NCBI GenBank assembly: GCA_030039655.1
Contig: JASHVC010000621.1
Span: 1-5,563, forward strand
DNA from: Xanthobacteraceae bacterium
GTDB taxonomy: Bacteria > Pseudomonadota > Alphaproteobacteria > Rhizobiales > Xanthobacteraceae
Length of the DNA: 5,563 bases
Reading direction: 5' to 3'
Notes under the pieces: model-generated
What the model was told of the DNA's origin: nothing
Databases searched by the model: none
Seen by the model: only the letters and a program-made list of their open reading frames with translations
Made by a program: the position numbers and the translations under genes
Shown: positions 1 through 5,563 of the stretch, piece after piece
Position numbering within the stretch: position 1 is the stretch's first letter
How the letters are laid out: each line of letters starts with the position of its first letter

Positions 1-510
1 TTTCGCCCGCGCGATATCTACACCTCGCGCAAAGGTATTTCAGTCGAGATCGGCAACACCGACGCGGAAGGGCGGCTCATCCTCGCCGACGCGTTGGCGC
101 TGGCCGACGACGATAAGCCCGAACTGATCGTGGACTTCGCCACCCTCACGGGCGCGGCGCGGGTCGCGCTCGGGCCCGACGTGCCGCCTTTTTTCACCGA
201 CGATGACGCGCTTGCCCGCGAACTGATGAAATATGCCGCCGCGGAGAACGATCCGCTCTGGCGGCTGCCGCTATGGCGGCCCTACGAGGCAATGCTGGAA
301 TCCAAAGTCGCTGACATCAACAACGTGGGCGGCAGCCAGGGCGGGGCGATCACCGCAGCCTTGTTCATGCGCCGTTTTGTAACGGTGAAATCCTGGTTGC
401 ACATCGATCTGTTCGCCTGGACGCCGTCGGCGAAGCCGGGCAGGCCCGAGGGCGGCGAATGTCAGTCGGCGCGCGCTCTCTATGCGCTGCTTGCCACGCG
501 CTACGGCTGA
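1..510 (+). CDS. Leucyl aminopeptidase family (M17) protein, C-terminal part, 5' end off the window
   Basis: Cytosolic M17 metallo-aminopeptidases remove N-terminal residues from peptides using two metal ions, usually as hexamers. The reading frame is open from base 1 and ends at TGA 508-510, so 169 C-terminal residues are visible. This is the catalytic domain without its N-terminal domain and without the first metal-binding lysine and aspartates. The M17 signature NTDAEGRL is at visible residues 19-26 (bases 55-78). In this family its Asp and Glu bind metal and its Arg is catalytic. It is followed by DFATLTGAARVALG (about 44-57), the usual strand-and-glycine motif, and by NNVGGSQGGAITAALF in the substrate-pocket region. 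The C-terminus carries PEGGECQSARALYALL, typical of an alphaproteobacterial M17 subgroup distinct from E. coli PepA. An internal ATG at 94 lies after the signature and cannot be the true start. The next gene begins 68 bases downstream on the same strand and may be cotranscribed. The family call is very secure; the exact peptide specificity is not. Confidence 0.95.
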   Translation, partial: FRPRDIYTSRKGISVEIGNTDAEGRLILADALALADDDKPELIVDFATLTGAARVALGPDVPPFFTDDDALARELMKYAAAENDPLWRLPLWRPYEAMLESKVADINNVGGSQGGAITAALFMRRFVTVKSWLHIDLFAWTPSAKPGRPEGGECQSARALYALLATRYG

Positions 511-563
511 GTGATGTCCGCGTGCGGCGAATTGCGCTACAGTAACTGACAGAACAAAATAAT

Positions 564-570
564 GGGGAGG
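564..570 (+). promoter_or_regulatory. Ribosome binding site of the Tat amidohydrolase gene
   Basis: GGGGAGG lies eight bases before ATG 579, a strong Shine-Dalgarno match at normal spacing. It fixes the start so that the twin-arginine signal is included, rather than the internal ATG at 681 just before the barrel domain. Confidence 0.75.
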
Positions 571-578
571 GCAGTCTG

Positions 579-1511
579 ATGTTATCTCGGCGAAAGTTTA
601 TCCGTTCTGCGGCCGTGGTCGGCGCGGGCTTGGCGGCGCCGATGGGGGCGGAGCGAGCAGCCGCAAGGCCGACGAGACGCATGATCGTCGACGCGCAAGT
701 CCATCTGTGGAAGGCGCCAACGGCGGACTGGCCTTTTGTTCCAGGGCTCACACCACAATTGCCGGAGCCGATGACCATTGAGCGACTGCTGCCATTGATG
801 GATGAGGCTGGCGTCGATCGCGTGGTCATCGTACCGCCGTCGTGGGTAGGCGAGCGTAATGACTATGCGCTTGACGCGGTGCGTCGCTATCCTGACCGCT
901 TCCGCGTCATGGGCCGCTTCCCGATTCAGGATCGGCAAGCCGGCGTTCTGCTGCCGAAATGGAAGAAGCAGTTCGGCATGCTCGGCATTCGGCTTACCTT
1001 CAATAATGAGACGACGAAGCGCTGGCTCTCGGATGGGACCGCCGACTGGTTCTGGGCGGCGGCGGAAGAGGCCAGAATTCCGGTTTACGTGTTTCCGCCG
1101 GGCCAGACCTCCAAGTTCGGGCCTATCGCCGAGCGTCATCCGCAGCTCACGCTGATCCTCGACCACATGGGCCTGACCCTTTCCATGGCGAAGGATGGCA
1201 CTATCCCGGCGGCCATCGATCAAGCGGTTGCGCTGGCCAAATATCCGAACGTCAGCGTCAAAGTGTCGGCGTCGCCCGGCGTGTCCAACGAGCCCTATCC
1301 GTTCCGCGACGTGGCGACCTATTTGCAGCGCGTATTTGATGCGTATGGCCCGCGGCGCTGTTATTGGGGCAGCGACTTGACCAATACCTTCTCCAAGGGG
1401 CCGTACCGGCAGCGCATCACCCATTTCACCGAAGAGCTGGGTTTTCTGTCGGAGCGCGACAAAGATTGGGTGATGGGACGCGCCATCCTGCGGCGGCTGA
1501 ATTGGACGTGA
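579..1511 (+). CDS. Tat-exported amidohydrolase_2 (TIM-barrel) family protein with atypical metal site
   Basis: A 310-residue protein of the amidohydrolase_2 family (Pfam PF04909), TIM-barrel hydrolases and decarboxylases that act on lactones, carboxylic acids or amides. The N-terminus has a twin-arginine signal, SRRKFIR at residues 3-9, then a hydrophobic Ala/Gly/Val stretch and a likely cleavage site near AAA (27-29), so a folded protein should be exported to the periplasm. The barrel starts at MIVDAQVHLW (35-44). Other family landmarks are the helix LLPLMDEAGVDRVVIV (70-85), RYPDRFRVMGRF (103-114), GIRLTF (136-141), LILDHMG (192-198) and YWGSD (262-266). The usual His-x-His of the first strand is Gln40-x-His42. 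The strand that normally ends in a metal-binding His reads IPVYVFPPGQ (167-176), without one. His196 and Asp266 are in place. The substrate cannot be named. The gene converges with the DpgC-like gene, with 16 bases between stop codons. The family is confident, export is likely and function is unknown. Confidence 0.88.
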   Translation: MLSRRKFIRSAAVVGAGLAAPMGAERAAARPTRRMIVDAQVHLWKAPTADWPFVPGLTPQLPEPMTIERLLPLMDEAGVDRVVIVPPSWVGERNDYALDAVRRYPDRFRVMGRFPIQDRQAGVLLPKWKKQFGMLGIRLTFNNETTKRWLSDGTADWFWAAAEEARIPVYVFPPGQTSKFGPIAERHPQLTLILDHMGLTLSMAKDGTIPAAIDQAVALAKYPNVSVKVSASPGVSNEPYPFRDVATYLQRVFDAYGPRRCYWGSDLTNTFSKGPYRQRITHFTEELGFLSERDKDWVMGRAILRRLNWT

Positions 1512-1527
1512 CAGCTACGCCCGAACG

Positions 1528-2973
1528 CTAGATTTTTCGGTTATGCGCGTTCCATTCGCGCTCGAGGTTGGCGATCAGCGCGGGGCTGAAATGGCAGTAC
1601 GCCTGGTCGCGCGCATAAGCGGAAAAATACTTGCGGAAGGTGTCGAGCGGCTCTTCGCCGATCCGGATGGCGCGGCGATTTGATGTGGCGCTGACCGCGC
1701 CGGAGTTCGTCAGTCCGTCGATGACGCACTGCAGTGCGCTGTCCATCTCGTCCGGCGCGGCGATCTCATCGCAAATCAGCCGGCCTTCCGGGCTGTCGCA
1801 GATGAGCTTGCGCTCGTACTGGATGGCTTGCCGGGTGATGCGGTCGCCAGTGAAACGCGGCATGCGCAGATTCGCCGCACCCGGAATGATGCCTTCCTTG
1901 CGCGCCGGCAGGGTCATGAATGCGTCGCTCGCCGCCAGCACATAATCCATGGTCAAAAGGATCTGACAGTGCCCGCCGATGGCAAAGCCGTCGACGGCCG
2001 CGATCCACGGTTTCTCGATCGCGGTGCCGTGCACGTCGTCCGGGAGAGCGTCCGGCCGCGCCACGCCGCGGAAAAATTTATGAACAAATCCGAGATCACG
2101 TTTGAGGAACCAGACAAAGGGAATCTGCCCGCGATAGAGGTGCGTGAGATTGATGCCGGCGCCGAATAGCCTGCGGCCGCGATATTTGGGATGCTCGACC
2201 ACGCTGCCACGCAGGACGGCAACGTCAGTTGCCGGGTCGAGAATGGCGGCGTCGACCGCGGTCTCCATCGCGTCAATGGTCGTATTGTCCTCGGCGTTGA
2301 GGAAGCGCGGGTTGCTTGCGGTGAGGATGATCGCCTTGCCGCGACGCTGGATGTGCGCCGGGCCGAGATCGACCACGCCGTCGGCCTCGAGCTTGGCCAA
2401 TATCTCGGCGCTCTCCGGCCGCGGCAGCAGCATCGCGTGGCAGAGATGGCGGCCGGCTTTCTCGCTGGCGAGAACGTTGGCGAGAAAAATGCCCTGATCG
2501 ATCTCGACGCCGTCTTTGTCTCGTTGCGGCAATTCGGCCTCGGCGGCCACCTGCGCCGCCGTCGGCACTAGGCCGGGCACGGCGTCGGCCGCGGCAAATA
2601 CCAAATTTTCCAGCCGCACAAACCGCGCGCGCTGCTGCGTCAGTTCGTCGTAAAGCGCGTCGCAGTGAGCGGCGAGAAAAGCTTCGCGCTTGTCCCGGGT
2701 CGCAGCGAACACAGAGTGCGCTGCGTCGACTTCGGTGCTGCTGCGCTTGGGTTTTGGCGACAGACGACGGATCAGCGCGGCGCTGATCCGCCAGAATTGC
2801 GCGTATCGCCGCCGATCGCCGTGATAATCGCCGGTTCCGGCCGGCGCCGCAGCCAGCCATTCGGCGATGGCCTCGTCCCCGATTCCGGCCGCACGCAGCG
2901 ACTGCGCGGCTGCAAGACTCTTTGCCGTTGCATTGTTGGCGGCAGCGACAGTCCCTCGAACCGCCTCGTTCAC
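1528..2973 (-). CDS. DpgC-like cofactor-independent arylacetyl-CoA dioxygenase (crotonase fold)
   Basis: A 481-residue protein that resembles DpgC, (3,5-dihydroxyphenyl)acetyl-CoA 1,2-dioxygenase. That crotonase-superfamily enzyme uses O2 without metal or organic cofactor to turn an arylacetyl-CoA into an arylglyoxylate and CoA. Residues 1-200 are a helical, Ala-rich N-terminal domain containing the family stretch KDGVEIDQGIFLANVL (153-168). The crotonase core follows: NAEDN (226-230), RRLFGAGINLTHL (267-279), DGFAIGGHCQ (328-337) and KEGIIPGAANLR (359-370). Using DpgC catalytic numbering from memory (Glu189, Ile235, Arg254, Gly296, Gln299), spacing places Glu228, Ile274, Arg292, Gly334 and Gln337 at those sites, allowing one residue of gap. 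The start is GTG with GGAG at 2983-2986, nine bases upstream. It overlaps the ligase stop as GTGA, so translation is probably coupled. The N-terminus appears about 39 residues longer than in DpgC. Ordinary enoyl-CoA hydratases are much shorter, and BoxC does not match. The true acyl group is unknown. Confidence 0.9.
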   Translation of the reverse strand: MNEAVRGTVAAANNATAKSLAAAQSLRAAGIGDEAIAEWLAAAPAGTGDYHGDRRRYAQFWRISAALIRRLSPKPKRSSTEVDAAHSVFAATRDKREAFLAAHCDALYDELTQQRARFVRLENLVFAAADAVPGLVPTAAQVAAEAELPQRDKDGVEIDQGIFLANVLASEKAGRHLCHAMLLPRPESAEILAKLEADGVVDLGPAHIQRRGKAIILTASNPRFLNAEDNTTIDAMETAVDAAILDPATDVAVLRGSVVEHPKYRGRRLFGAGINLTHLYRGQIPFVWFLKRDLGFVHKFFRGVARPDALPDDVHGTAIEKPWIAAVDGFAIGGHCQILLTMDYVLAASDAFMTLPARKEGIIPGAANLRMPRFTGDRITRQAIQYERKLICDSPEGRLICDEIAAPDEMDSALQCVIDGLTNSGAVSATSNRRAIRIGEEPLDTFRKYFSAYARDQAYCHFSPALIANLEREWNAHNRKI

Positions 2974-4277
2974 TGTTTTGGTCTCCGGTCGATGACCCGC
3001 TTGGCTTTACCCTGGGAGCGCTCGATCGCCCCCGGCTCCAGCACGCGGACTGCTGCGCTGATGCCCGCATAGGCTTTGATCAGGTGCTCGGCCTTTTGTG
3101 CAAGCGTCGCAATTTCCTCGCCGTTCAATTTTCCGGACAGCTCGGGGCGCATTTCGACGAGCACTTCCAACTCATCGAGGTTATGCGGTCGGCGTACCTC
3201 AAGCACATAGTGCGGCGCGAGCTGGGGCTCGCGACCGAGTACGGCCTCGATCTGCGAAGGGAACAGATTGACACCGCGGATAATCAGCATGTCGTCGCTG
3301 CGCCCTTTGATCCGTTCGATGTGGCGCATCGGGCGCGTGGTGCCAGGCGTGAGCCGTGTCAAATCGCGGGTGCGGTAGCGGATCACCGGCATAGCCTCTT
3401 TGGTAAGCGAGGTGAGCACCAGCTCGCCCGGCTCGCCGTCGGGCATGACCCGGCCGCTTTCGGGATCGATGATTTCCGGAAAAAAGTGATCCTCCCAGAT
3501 GGTGAGGCCGTCGCGGCTGTCGGCGCATTGCTGGCCGACACCGGGGCCCATGACTTCCGACAGACCATAGAGATCGAGCGCCTGCAGGCCCATGCGCCGC
3601 TCGATTTCCGCGCGCATGCTTTCGGTCCAAGGTTCGGCGCCGAAAATGCCGACGCGCAAGCTGCTGTCGCTCGGCCGAAAACCCTGCCGCTCGAACTCGT
3701 CGGCGATCGCCAGCATGTAGGAGGGCGTGACCATGATGATATCGGGGCGAAAATCGACGATGAGCTGAACCTGCCGCTCGGTAAAGCCGCCGCCAACCGG
3801 AATAACAGTCGCGCCCAGATACTCGCCGCCGTAATGCGCGCCCAGGCCGCCGGTGAACAGGCCGTAGCCGTAAGCGACGTGAATCTTGTCGGTGGACCGC
3901 CCGCCCGCGGCACGGATAGAGCGCGCCATGAGCAGGGACCAGGTATCGATGTCGTTTTGCGTATAGCCGACGACGGTAGGCTTTCCAGTCGTGCCGCTTG
4001 AAGCGTGGATACGCACGATATCACTCATCGGCACCGCGAACATGCCGTACGGATAATTCTGCCGCAGGTCTTCCTTGGTGGTGAACGGGAACTTGGCGAG
4101 ATCCGACAGCTCTTTCAGGTCGCCGGGACGGACACCAACCGCGTCGAGCTTCTTCTTGTAGTGCGGGACGTGCGCGTAGGCCCGCTCCAGCGTCGTCCTC
4201 AGGCGCTTAAGCTGCAACGCCCGCAGCGAGTCTTTGCTCGCATGTTCGATCGGTTCGAGCTGATCCCGGTTGCCCAT
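2970..4277 (-). CDS. Phenylacetate-CoA ligase family (PaaK-type) acid-CoA ligase
   Basis: A cytosolic AMP-forming ligase of the ANL superfamily, PaaK branch. It would make an aryl- or phenylacetyl-CoA from the acid, ATP and CoA. Counted from ATG 4277 it has 435 residues, close to the usual PaaK length. Motifs in order are the N-terminal helix LKRLRTTLERAYAHVPHY (23-40), the phosphate loop SSGTTGKPT (93-101), AEPW (214-217), YGLSE (237-241), RYRTRDL (300-306), the hinge region GRSDDMLIIRGVN (325-337) and the C-terminal lysine motif GKAKR (423-427), with Lys424 the likely catalytic lysine. The frame also opens at GTG 4301, adding eight residues. ATG 4277 is preferred because AGCAGG lies six bases before it, whereas the GTG has no clear ribosome site. 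The stop overlaps the DpgC-like start by four bases, which marks an operon. That neighbour suggests the product is an arylacetyl-CoA that is then oxidised. The gene name paaK is not assigned because the rest of the phenylacetate (paa) pathway is absent here and the true substrate is unknown. Confidence 0.93.
   Translation of the reverse strand: MGNRDQLEPIEHASKDSLRALQLKRLRTTLERAYAHVPHYKKKLDAVGVRPGDLKELSDLAKFPFTTKEDLRQNYPYGMFAVPMSDIVRIHASSGTTGKPTVVGYTQNDIDTWSLLMARSIRAAGGRSTDKIHVAYGYGLFTGGLGAHYGGEYLGATVIPVGGGFTERQVQLIVDFRPDIIMVTPSYMLAIADEFERQGFRPSDSSLRVGIFGAEPWTESMRAEIERRMGLQALDLYGLSEVMGPGVGQQCADSRDGLTIWEDHFFPEIIDPESGRVMPDGEPGELVLTSLTKEAMPVIRYRTRDLTRLTPGTTRPMRHIERIKGRSDDMLIIRGVNLFPSQIEAVLGREPQLAPHYVLEVRRPHNLDELEVLVEMRPELSGKLNGEEIATLAQKAEHLIKAYAGISAAVRVLEPGAIERSQGKAKRVIDRRPKQ
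2983..2986 (-). promoter_or_regulatory. Ribosome binding site of the DpgC-like gene, inside the ligase coding region
   Basis: On the minus strand GGAG lies nine bases before the GTG start at 2973 and inside the last codons of the upstream ligase. Together with the GTGA stop/start overlap it supports the GTG as the real start and suggests coupled translation of the two genes. Confidence 0.6.
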
Positions 4278-4312
4278 ACGCCGCCTGCTGACAAGCTTCA
4301 CGAGCGATAATA

Positions 4313-4350
4313 GCGGGCGTGGACGCCAAATTCGATGACGTCACGCCCGC
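4313..4350 (-). terminator. Inverted repeat after the serine peptidase gene, possible terminator
   Basis: GCGGGCGTG at 4313-4321 and CACGCCCGC at 4342-4350 form a perfect nine-base stem around a 20-base loop. On the minus strand the hairpin begins three bases after the peptidase stop codon and is followed by TATTATC. That tail is AT-rich but not a clean run of T, so termination may be weak. It would separate the peptidase transcript from the ligase operon. It could instead be an element in the leader of the ligase gene. Confidence 0.4.
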
Positions 4351-4353
4351 CGC

Positions 4354-5349
4354 TCACTTGCAGCCGTTCGACACGAAATCCAGGAGCGGGTTGAATTCGG
4401 CAGCTGTCAGGTAAGCGGCCCAGGTTCCGCCCGGGAATAGCGGAATGGCCGTATTGTGGAGTTGCGGCGCGGACGAGGTCACCGCAATCAGGACGTTTTT
4501 GTTTGGCCCTTCGGTGCTGCTCATATTGGCGACCCAAGCGCCGCCGCTCATGCCGTGAGTTGCGTCGGTTACCGGTCCCCATTGCACGACGTTGGCCGGC
4601 AGGTTCAGTCCTTTGGGCAACGGAATCGCGTCGGCGAAGAACACGATTCCCGGCGCATATTGGATGATATCCGCATTGAGAATGTCTCCCGGATAGCCGA
4701 CCCTCGCCGCCGACGTATATTTTCCCTTCCAGTCGAGTTCGTATTCGATCACGCCGGTCGAACTCGTTCCGTCCACCAGGACCATGGCGAAGTCATGCTC
4801 ACCAGCGACGTTCTGAGCACCAGACTGGTCTAAAGCCGACATGCTGCTGTAGTTAGACGGAAGCGTCCAAAGTGGATTGGCCGCGCCGCACACAGCCTTG
4901 AACGTCTGCGAGGCAAGCCCGTCCTGATATTGCAGCAGGAAAGTTATTTTGGACGGATCGATGGTGTTCAGCGGCAAACCGCCGGAGATGTCGATCAGGC
5001 AATGGGCGGCCGTCAGCAGTACGTTCGGTTTGATGAATTGCGCCGTGCACGTCCATCCATGAGGAGCGTTCTTGGTGGTTGTCGCATTTTTCAGCAAGCC
5101 GGCCCACTTAAACGGCGCTACGCTTGGGCTTCCCGTGGTCTCCTGCCAGGTCAGTGTGGCGGCCTGGGCGAGGCGGGTCGCATCGCCGCGTGTCTCCTGT
5201 TCGGATCGCGCGTATTGATCGTCCGCGTCGGCCGCCGGCATACCGAGCGTCGAAACGCCAGCCAGATCGTTTCCTGTCACGCTGGCGTTGATGCCTCTTG
5301 CGCCGGCCAAGACTGCCACGAGCGCAACTAGGACATGGACCGCGCGCAT
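4354..5349 (-). CDS. Secreted trypsin-like serine peptidase (S1/PA clan)
   Basis: A serine endopeptidase of the chymotrypsin fold, probably exported by Sec. From ATG 5349 it has 331 residues, starting MRAVHVLVALVAVLAGARG, a short basic end and hydrophobic core typical of a signal peptide, with cleavage probably near INA|S (residue 22). About 55 residues without clear fold follow and may be a propeptide or linker. The catalytic triad is seen as His116 in LLTAAHC, Asp186 in EHDFAMVLV and Ser268 in HGMSGGAW. Cys101 (in WTCTAQF) and Cys117 match the conserved disulfide beside the catalytic His; Cys154 and Cys330 may form a second. The serine motif is GMSGG instead of GDSGG. The frame also has starts at GTG 5397 (347 residues) and ATG 5379. 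ATG 5349 is preferred because it begins directly at the signal peptide and has a G-run (5356-5361) six bases upstream, though this is not decisive. The substrate and any link to the ligase operon are unknown. Confidence 0.88.
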   Translation of the reverse strand: MRAVHVLVALVAVLAGARGINASVTGNDLAGVSTLGMPAADADDQYARSEQETRGDATRLAQAATLTWQETTGSPSVAPFKWAGLLKNATTTKNAPHGWTCTAQFIKPNVLLTAAHCLIDISGGLPLNTIDPSKITFLLQYQDGLASQTFKAVCGAANPLWTLPSNYSSMSALDQSGAQNVAGEHDFAMVLVDGTSSTGVIEYELDWKGKYTSAARVGYPGDILNADIIQYAPGIVFFADAIPLPKGLNLPANVVQWGPVTDATHGMSGGAWVANMSSTEGPNKNVLIAVTSSAPQLHNTAIPLFPGGTWAAYLTAAEFNPLLDFVSNGCK

Positions 5350-5449
5350 GCTTCGCCCCCCGTGGCGCAATCGGCCCATAAGCCGCAATGACGCCACCCG
5401 ACAATCGATGCCATCATATAGCAGGAGCGCCGGCTCGACGAAAGTCGAC

Positions 5450-5466
5450 GTTGTTATTATAACAAC
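5450..5466. promoter_or_regulatory. Perfect 17-base palindrome, likely operator in a divergent promoter region
   Basis: GTTGTTAT at 5450-5457 and ATAACAAC at 5459-5466 are exact reverse complements around a single central base. The site is strikingly AT-rich against GC-rich surroundings and sits between divergent genes, about 100 bases before the peptidase start and 66 bases before the rightmost start. Its size and symmetry fit a dimeric repressor or activator of the GntR, MarR or TetR kind. The regulator itself is not identifiable in the window. Confidence 0.5.
5456..5461 (-). promoter_or_regulatory. Possible -10 element (TATAAT) for the serine peptidase gene
   Basis: On the minus strand the middle of the palindrome reads TATAAT, a full sigma-70 type -10 match. 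This would place the transcript start near 5449 and give a leader of about 100 bases before ATG 5349. I find no good -35 hexamer at 16 to 18 bases upstream, so use of the site may need an activator, or the match may be a by-product of the palindrome. On the plus strand the same site reads TATAAC (5458-5463), which could serve the divergent gene. Confidence 0.33.
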
Positions 5467-5532
5467 TGGGCAACGGGAATGGCGCCGGTTTATCGGCTCT
5501 GTGCAATGTTCAAGGTGCGAAGAGGGCGCATT

Positions 5533-5563
5533 ATGAAAATCTCGGCGCGCGGCGTGACGGTGA
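5533..5563 (+). CDS. Start of an unidentified gene, 3' end off the window
   Basis: ATG 5533 opens a frame (MKISARGVTV) that runs to the window edge without a stop. The core GAGG at 5522-5525, within GAAGAGGG, lies seven bases before the start and is a good ribosome site, which is the main reason to call it. Ten residues are too few to name a family. The gene is divergent from the serine peptidase gene and shares with it the intergenic region that holds the palindrome. Confidence 0.55.
   Translation, partial: MKISARGVTV

Noticed and set aside
532..560. TTGCGC and CAAAAT at 17-base spacing, a possible promoter before the amidohydrolase gene
   Set aside because: Both boxes match the consensus poorly, and the transcript would start inside the ribosome site.
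582..1424. Open frame of 280 codons on the minus strand, opposite the amidohydrolase gene
   Set aside because: It is Arg/His-rich with no recognisable motif, and the plus-strand frame carries a Tat signal and amidohydrolase landmarks throughout.
1528..2973. BoxC (benzoyl-CoA-dihydrodiol lyase) as an identity for the crotonase-fold gene
   Set aside because: The helical N-terminal domain and the motifs KDGVEIDQG, NAEDN, GAGINLTHL and GIIPGAANLR match DpgC. Nothing matches BoxC.
2273..3070. Open frame of 265 codons on the minus strand, overlapping the dioxygenase start and ligase end
   Set aside because: The product is extremely Arg-rich and low in complexity, and it runs out of frame through the conserved dioxygenase domain.
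2922..4001. Open frame of 359 codons on the plus strand, opposite the ligase gene
   Set aside because: The ligase frame on the minus strand has every expected ANL motif across the same stretch. The plus-strand frame is a GC-rich codon shadow.
5328..5417. Small minus-strand frame of 29 codons starting ATGATG upstream of the peptidase, possible leader peptide
   Set aside because: It has no ribosome site and no regulatory pattern, and most of it overlaps the peptidase coding region in another frame.

Overview
The window is GC-rich, tightly packed bacterial DNA. The protein styles suggest an alphaproteobacterium, probably of the Hyphomicrobiales (Bradyrhizobium or Xanthobacteraceae type). The clues are an M17 peptidase ending in a PEGGECQ-type C-terminus, a Tat-exported amidohydrolase_2 protein, and a secreted trypsin-like peptidase beside aromatic-acid genes. 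This placement is by resemblance only. The window holds no RNA gene, insertion sequence or CRISPR array that I can see. The longest stretch without a gene is the roughly 180 bases between the peptidase start (5349) and the last start codon (5533), so no gap exceeds 300 bases.

Layout: (1) 1-510, plus strand: the C-terminal part of an M17 leucyl-aminopeptidase-family enzyme whose start lies off the left edge. (2) 579-1511, plus strand: a Tat-signal amidohydrolase_2 TIM-barrel protein with an atypical metal site. (3) 1528-4277, minus strand: a two-gene operon read right to left. A PaaK-type aryl/phenylacetate-CoA ligase is followed, through a 4-base GTGA overlap, by a crotonase-fold protein that matches DpgC, the cofactor-independent (3,5-dihydroxyphenyl)acetyl-CoA 1,2-dioxygenase. 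The operon converges tail to tail with the amidohydrolase gene, with 16 bases between the stop codons. (4) 4354-5349, minus strand: a secreted trypsin-like serine peptidase, separated from the ligase gene by a short gap that contains a hairpin. (5) 5350-5532: a divergent intergenic region with a perfect 17-base palindrome that contains a consensus TATAAT on the minus strand. (6) 5533 to the edge, plus strand: the first ten codons of another gene.

The most interesting unit is the ligase plus DpgC-like pair. By family knowledge the ligase would turn an arylacetate into its CoA thioester. The DpgC-like enzyme would then use O2 without metal or flavin to oxidise the alpha carbon and release CoA, giving an arylglyoxylate. 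In glycopeptide-antibiotic producers DpgC is fed by a polyketide synthase. Here the partner is an acid-CoA ligase, which points to uptake and breakdown of an arylacetic acid. The substrate and the pathway are inference.
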